From positions 54,457-118,456 of the forward strand of contig JAFKFL010000025.1 of assembly GCA_017308235.1 (NCBI GenBank): 64,000 bases of DNA. Reading direction: 5' to 3'. Positions 60,454 to 64,000 of the stretch are shown here, piece by piece; position 1 is the first letter of the stretch, and each line of letters begins with the position of its first letter. Source of the DNA: Alphaproteobacteria bacterium (GTDB lineage Bacteria; Pseudomonadota; Alphaproteobacteria; Reyranellales; Reyranellaceae). The position numbers and the translations under genes were made by a program. The notes beneath the pieces were generated by a model that saw only the letters and a list, made by a program, of their open reading frames with translations, was not told the DNA's origin and searched no databases.

Positions 60454-61425
60454 TTATTTCAGGCAGTCCTGGAAGCCGCGCTTCAGGTTCTCGCCGTCGA
60501 GATTGCGGCCGATGAAAACGAGCTTGCTCGAGCGTGTCTCGCCGTCCTTCCAGGGCTGGCCCCAGTCGGCATCCATCATCATGTGCACGCCCTGATAGAC
60601 GTAGCGCCGCGGCGCGCCGTCGATCGCGAGGATACCCTTGCTGCGGAAGATATCCGGTCCCTTGATCTGCAGGAGCGCGCCCATCCACTTCTGGAACTTG
60701 TCGGGATCGACCGGGCGATCGGCGGTGAGGCTGAGGCTCTTCACCTCCTCCTCGTGATCGTGGTCGTGGCCGTGCTCGAGGAAATCGGGCTCGAACTCGA
60801 GGATGCGTTTCAGGTCGAACGCGCCCTTGTCGAGAATGGCCTCGAGTTCGATCTTGCTCTTCTCGGTCTTGTGGATACGGGCGTAGGGATTGATCGCCTT
60901 GATCCTGCCCTCGACCTTCTTGAGCTCGTCGGCGCTCACGAGATCGGTCTTGTTCAAGAGGATCACGTCGGCGAACGCCACCTGTTCCTGCGCCTCGTCG
61001 CCTTGCTCGAGCTGGCCCAGGAAATGCTTGGCGTCGACCACGGTGATGATGGCGTCGAGCCGGGTCCGGGCCTTCACGTCGTCGTCGGTGAAGAAGGTCT
61101 GCGCCACGGGACCGGGATCGGCGAGGCCGGTCGTCTCGACCAGGATGCCGTCGAACTTGTCCTTGCGCTTCATCAGCCCTTCGATGATGCGGATGAGATC
61201 ACCGCGCACGGTGCAGCAGATGCAGCCGTTGTTCATCTCGAACACTTCCTCGTCGGCGTTCACCACGAGGTCGTTGTCGACGCCGAGCTCGCCGAACTCG
61301 TTCACGATCACGGCGTATTTTTTTCCGTGCTGCTCGCTCAGGATGCGGTTCAGCAGCGTGGTCTTGCCGGCACCGAGATAGCCGGTCAGCACCGTTACAG
61401 GCACTTGCGACGGAGACATGGCCAT
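60454..61425 (-). CDS. COG0523 GTPase, zinc metallochaperone type
   Basis: A 323-residue G3E GTPase. Walker A GYLGAGKTT (15-23), the metal-binding CICC (68-71) in NNGCICCTVRGDL, LVETTGLADPGPV, NKTDLV and a His/Asp/Glu-rich insert HGHDHDHEEE before the C-terminal CobW_C domain. Such proteins pass zinc to target enzymes. ATG 61425 follows CGAGGATTTCC, and a second ATG is two codons in. It is the upstream partner of the WD40 gene. No Zur-like palindrome was found upstream. Confidence 0.9.
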   Translation of the reverse strand: MAMSPSQVPVTVLTGYLGAGKTTLLNRILSEQHGKKYAVIVNEFGELGVDNDLVVNADEEVFEMNNGCICCTVRGDLIRIIEGLMKRKDKFDGILVETTGLADPGPVAQTFFTDDDVKARTRLDAIITVVDAKHFLGQLEQGDEAQEQVAFADVILLNKTDLVSADELKKVEGRIKAINPYARIHKTEKSKIELEAILDKGAFDLKRILEFEPDFLEHGHDHDHEEEVKSLSLTADRPVDPDKFQKWMGALLQIKGPDIFRSKGILAIDGAPRRYVYQGVHMMMDADWGQPWKDGETRSSKLVFIGRNLDGENLKRGFQDCLK

Positions 61426-61533
61426 TGGAAATCCTCGAAATTTGGCCCCTGAGATAGGGTCTTCGCCGGATGCGCGCAACTCTGGTGCGAAACAGCGTCC
61501 CGGTCGGGACCCCAGTATTTCTAGGGTCTCTTT

Positions 61534-62793
61534 CTAGGGTCTTTGGCCGCGGATCAGCTTGGGCAGGTCGCCGCCGAGCCCCATGGCGTGGCGCAGGAAG
61601 AAGCGGCGGAGCGGTGGCGCGCGGTTGACGGCGGCGAGGCCGAGATCGCGCGCGAGCCGCAGCGGCTTGATGTCGTTGGAGAACAGGCGGTTCAAAAGAT
61701 CGGTCGCAGCCACCATGGTGAAATTGTCGGCGCGACGCCATTGCGCGTAGCGTTCGAGCGTGTCGGCAGCACCGATGTCGAGGCCAAGCCGCTTGGTGTC
61801 GATCAGGACCTCGACCAGTGCGGCGATATCGCGAACGCCGAGGTTGTAGCCCTGGCCTGCGATCGGATGCAGGCCGTGCGCCGCGTCGCCCACCAGCACC
61901 AGCCGTTCCTCGACGTAACGTTCGGCATGCACGAGATGGAGCGGATACGACCAGCGTGGGCCGATCGTGTCGACCTTGCCTAAAAAGTCGCCAAAGCGGC
62001 GCGCGAACTCGGCTTGGAAGCGCGGCGCATCGAGCTCGAGCAGCCGCTTGGCGATGCTCGCGCGCTCGGTCCAGACGATCGACGAGCGATGCTCGCCAGT
62101 CTCGCTGTCGCGCATCGGCAGGATGGCGAAGGGACCGCCAGGCAGGAATTTCTCCTGGGCGACGCCGTGATGCGGCCGTTCGTGGCGTGCGACCAGGACG
62201 ATCGCGATCTGATTGTAGGACCAGGCGCGCGCGCCGATGCCCGCATCCTCGCGCATCGTGCCCTGGCGTCCTTCGGCCGAAGCGACCAGCCGCGCGATGA
62301 GACGACGGCCGCTCTTGAGCGCCACGTCCACTTTGTCCGATGTGCGCGTGGTCTCGATGACTTCGTCGGGGGCCAGAAGCTCGACCGCAGGACAGGCCGC
62401 GAGTCGGCGCAGGATCGCGCTGCGCAGGAAGCGGTTCTCGACGATCCATCCCATCGCTGCTGCGGGCGGATCGCCTGTACCGGCTTCGCGGTGATCGAAG
62501 TGCAAAAAGAACGGGCTGATCCGGCCGTCATGACCCGCATCGGAGATGCGGATATCGAGGATCGGCTCGGCGAGATCGGCGAGATCGTCCCAGACGCCCA
62601 GGGCATGGAACAGACGCTGGCTGGTGTAGGAGATCGCCGTGGTGCGCCCGTCGAAGCCCGCCTCGGTCATCGATTTCAACGGCAGCCGGTCGATCAGGGC
62701 CGTGCGCAGACCTGCCTCGCCCGCGGCAAGGGCGAGCAGGCTGCCGTTCAGGCCTGCTCCCACGATTGCAAGGTCGTACCGTCCGCCGTCCAT
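61534..62793 (-). CDS. UbiH/UbiF/COQ6-family FAD hydroxylase
   Basis: A 419-residue flavin monooxygenase. FAD motif DLAIVGAGLNGSLLALAAGEAG at the start, RTTAISYTSQRLFHALGVW, WIVENRFLRSAI and the second FAD motif VLVGDAAHGLHPIAGQGYNLGVRDIAAL. It is likely a ubiquinone ring hydroxylase; which carbon it acts on is not clear. ATG 62793; the frame is open upstream, but that part is the other strand's shadow of the porin gene. It follows the porin by 40 bp on the same strand. Confidence 0.87.
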   Translation of the reverse strand: MDGGRYDLAIVGAGLNGSLLALAAGEAGLRTALIDRLPLKSMTEAGFDGRTTAISYTSQRLFHALGVWDDLADLAEPILDIRISDAGHDGRISPFFLHFDHREAGTGDPPAAAMGWIVENRFLRSAILRRLAACPAVELLAPDEVIETTRTSDKVDVALKSGRRLIARLVASAEGRQGTMREDAGIGARAWSYNQIAIVLVARHERPHHGVAQEKFLPGGPFAILPMRDSETGEHRSSIVWTERASIAKRLLELDAPRFQAEFARRFGDFLGKVDTIGPRWSYPLHLVHAERYVEERLVLVGDAAHGLHPIAGQGYNLGVRDIAALVEVLIDTKRLGLDIGAADTLERYAQWRRADNFTMVAATDLLNRLFSNDIKPLRLARDLGLAAVNRAPPLRRFFLRHAMGLGGDLPKLIRGQRP

Positions 62794-62833
62794 GGGTGTT
62801 TCATGGCAGCGGGACGGCCGGGCGGCAAGCGGC

Positions 62834-64000
62834 TCAGAACTTGATGATGATGTCGGAGGCGATTGTGAACTGTGAGGCGTTGTTTCCGCCGGCGTAGGGG
62901 GTTGTGCCGTTGAGCGAGGTGTCGAAGCGGATCTCGGGGCGGAAGATGATGGCCTTGGCGATGGGGTTGTCGGGCATCTTGGGGGTGCCGGCGATGATGG
63001 TGGCGGAGGGATCGCCATGCTCGACCTTCACGAAGTCGAGGTTGCCGGGATAGGCGGCGACGAAGAAGCCGGAGTTGTCGCGCCAGATCTCGGCCCGGCC
63101 GACAACTTTGAAGAGATCGTTGATCTGGTACATGCCGTAGAGGGCGGCGCCGTAGCCGTCGGCCTTGAAGCCGTCGTCGCGGATGTAGTTGAGATCGGCC
63201 ATGAAGGTGAGCTTGTCGCTGGCCTTCCAGGTGATGGCGATGTCGTTGAGGTAGCGCAGCGCGTGGTTGGGGTCGCAGTTGCAGGCCGCCGCGATCGCCG
63301 GCGTATTGGGGTTCTCGGCGCCGATATGGGTGGTGGCAAGGATGGTGAGGTCGCCGCCGAGCAACGTGAAGCCGAAGCCGCCGTGGAAGGCGACGCCGGT
63401 GTTGTTGTCGCCGGTATAGGGTCCGCAGCAGCCGAAGGTGGTGTTCACGCCGGTGTCGAAGCCGGCGTAGAGGTCGAGCCAGTCGTTGACGTGGGCCGTG
63501 GTCATGACGCCGGTGTGCTTCAGCGGAATGCCGAAGTTGAAGATGTAGGAGTGCGAGTAGAGGGGATTGTCAGGGGCGGAGATGACCTCGATGCCCTCGA
63601 GGGTTGGGTACTCGCCGATCTTGAGGTCGAAACCGCCTTTGAAGAGCCAGGGGAGGTGGAACTGCAGGTTGGCTTCGACGATGTCGGGCTGCCCGACATA
63701 ATCGATGCCCTCGAATTGTCCGAGGAAGCGCGTATAGCGCGCGTCGGTGCCGTAATAGGCCTGCAGCTTGAAGCCGAAATCGACGTTGGGGGATTTCGGG
63801 TCGATCGGGCGCTGGACGGTGACGAGAGCCTGGTTGAGGAGGGGTGTGTTGGTCTTGTCGGTGAAGAGCTGGCCGAAATTGAGGCCGTTGTTCTGCGGGT
63901 AGGTGTTGAAGGTCATGCCGCCTTCGATGTGACCGCTGATCGAGAACGTATCCCACCATGACGCGGGTGCTGACGGCGGCCCCGATGCAGGCTTGTCCTG
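62834..64000 (-). CDS. Outer membrane beta-barrel porin, 5' end cut by the window
   Basis: The frame stays open from the TGA at 62834 to the window edge, giving at least 388 residues. The visible ATG at 63916 is internal, since coding sequence (QDKPASGPPSAPAS, then WWDTFSISGHIEGG) continues upstream. Alternating strands with many Gly, Asn, Asp and aromatic residues and a terminal Phe (IIIKF) fit an outer-membrane barrel of the putative beta-barrel porin 2 type. GCCGPY and CNCDPNH are unusual Cys-rich loops. Substrate unknown. Confidence 0.75.
   Translation of the reverse strand, partial: QDKPASGPPSAPASWWDTFSISGHIEGGMTFNTYPQNNGLNFGQLFTDKTNTPLLNQALVTVQRPIDPKSPNVDFGFKLQAYYGTDARYTRFLGQFEGIDYVGQPDIVEANLQFHLPWLFKGGFDLKIGEYPTLEGIEVISAPDNPLYSHSYIFNFGIPLKHTGVMTTAHVNDWLDLYAGFDTGVNTTFGCCGPYTGDNNTGVAFHGGFGFTLLGGDLTILATTHIGAENPNTPAIAAACNCDPNHALRYLNDIAITWKASDKLTFMADLNYIRDDGFKADGYGAALYGMYQINDLFKVVGRAEIWRDNSGFFVAAYPGNLDFVKVEHGDPSATIIAGTPKMPDNPIAKAIIFRPEIRFDTSLNGTTPYAGGNNASQFTIASDIIIKF

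Overview
The window is high-GC, gene-dense DNA with alphaproteobacterial character: a phoR-pstSCAB-phoU-phoB cluster, a coxMSL-type molybdenum hydroxylase operon, LivK-type periplasmic binding proteins, DUF167, YggT and DUF1275 genes, and several families of palindromic intergenic repeats. A free-living, metabolically versatile soil or water member of the Rhodospirillales/Reyranella/Hyphomicrobiales breadth is the best guess. No genus can be fixed from sequence reading alone. No transposase, integrase, prophage or CRISPR array was seen. Both ends cut through genes: a nuclease-like protein on the left and a beta-barrel porin on the right.

Layout. Bases 1-3.8 kb hold a degenerate nuclease-fold protein, a putative 2OG-Fe(II) oxygenase, an MFS exporter and small membrane proteins. 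Bases 3.9-7.6 kb are a three-subunit molybdenum hydroxylase operon. Bases 7.6-15.6 kb carry an acyl-CoA synthetase, small membrane proteins, PrpF, two nearly identical orphan substrate-binding proteins, and GTP cyclohydrolase II with a decayed N-terminal half. Bases 15.7-20.9 kb hold an orphan response regulator and two paralogous diiron proteins flanking a flavin/2Fe-2S reductase. Bases 21-27 kb include tRNA-Ala, RidA, membrane/FHA-like proteins, YggT, DUF167, FolD and a zinc-binding protein with a Zur-like operator.

Bases 27-40 kb carry rfbA, tRNA-Gly, an alkyltransferase-like gene bracketed by a duplicated tRNA 3' end, panC, a TauD-type dioxygenase, a hydroxyacid dehydrogenase, a YCII/DGPF protein with its ECF sigma factor, three methyltransferases (two small-molecule type, one SpoU RNA type), rlmN and argG. 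Bases 40-42.6 kb form a tight three-gene operon: an Lgt-like membrane protein without the catalytic His, a radical SAM protein of the archaeal tetraether synthase (Tes/MJ0619) type, and a proline-rich membrane protein. This is the most likely undescribed system in the window. Bases 42.6-47.7 kb hold a rhomboid protease and an RND efflux pair. Bases 47.7-54.5 kb are the complete phosphate-sensing and uptake operon with a Pho box and a strong terminator. The rest holds an AmpG/PfkB-kinase/DsrE/MoeB operon, a Bcr-type exporter, a COG0523 metallochaperone GTPase with a WD40 partner, a UbiH-type hydroxylase and the cut porin.

Themes. Redox chemistry on small molecules recurs: molybdenum hydroxylase, diiron oxygenases with reductase, two 2OG oxygenases and a UbiH-type flavoprotein. 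Metal homeostasis (ZnuA, COG0523) and phosphate sensing are the clearest regulated functions. Functional calls rest on motif recognition by eye. Enzyme substrates are mostly unknown.
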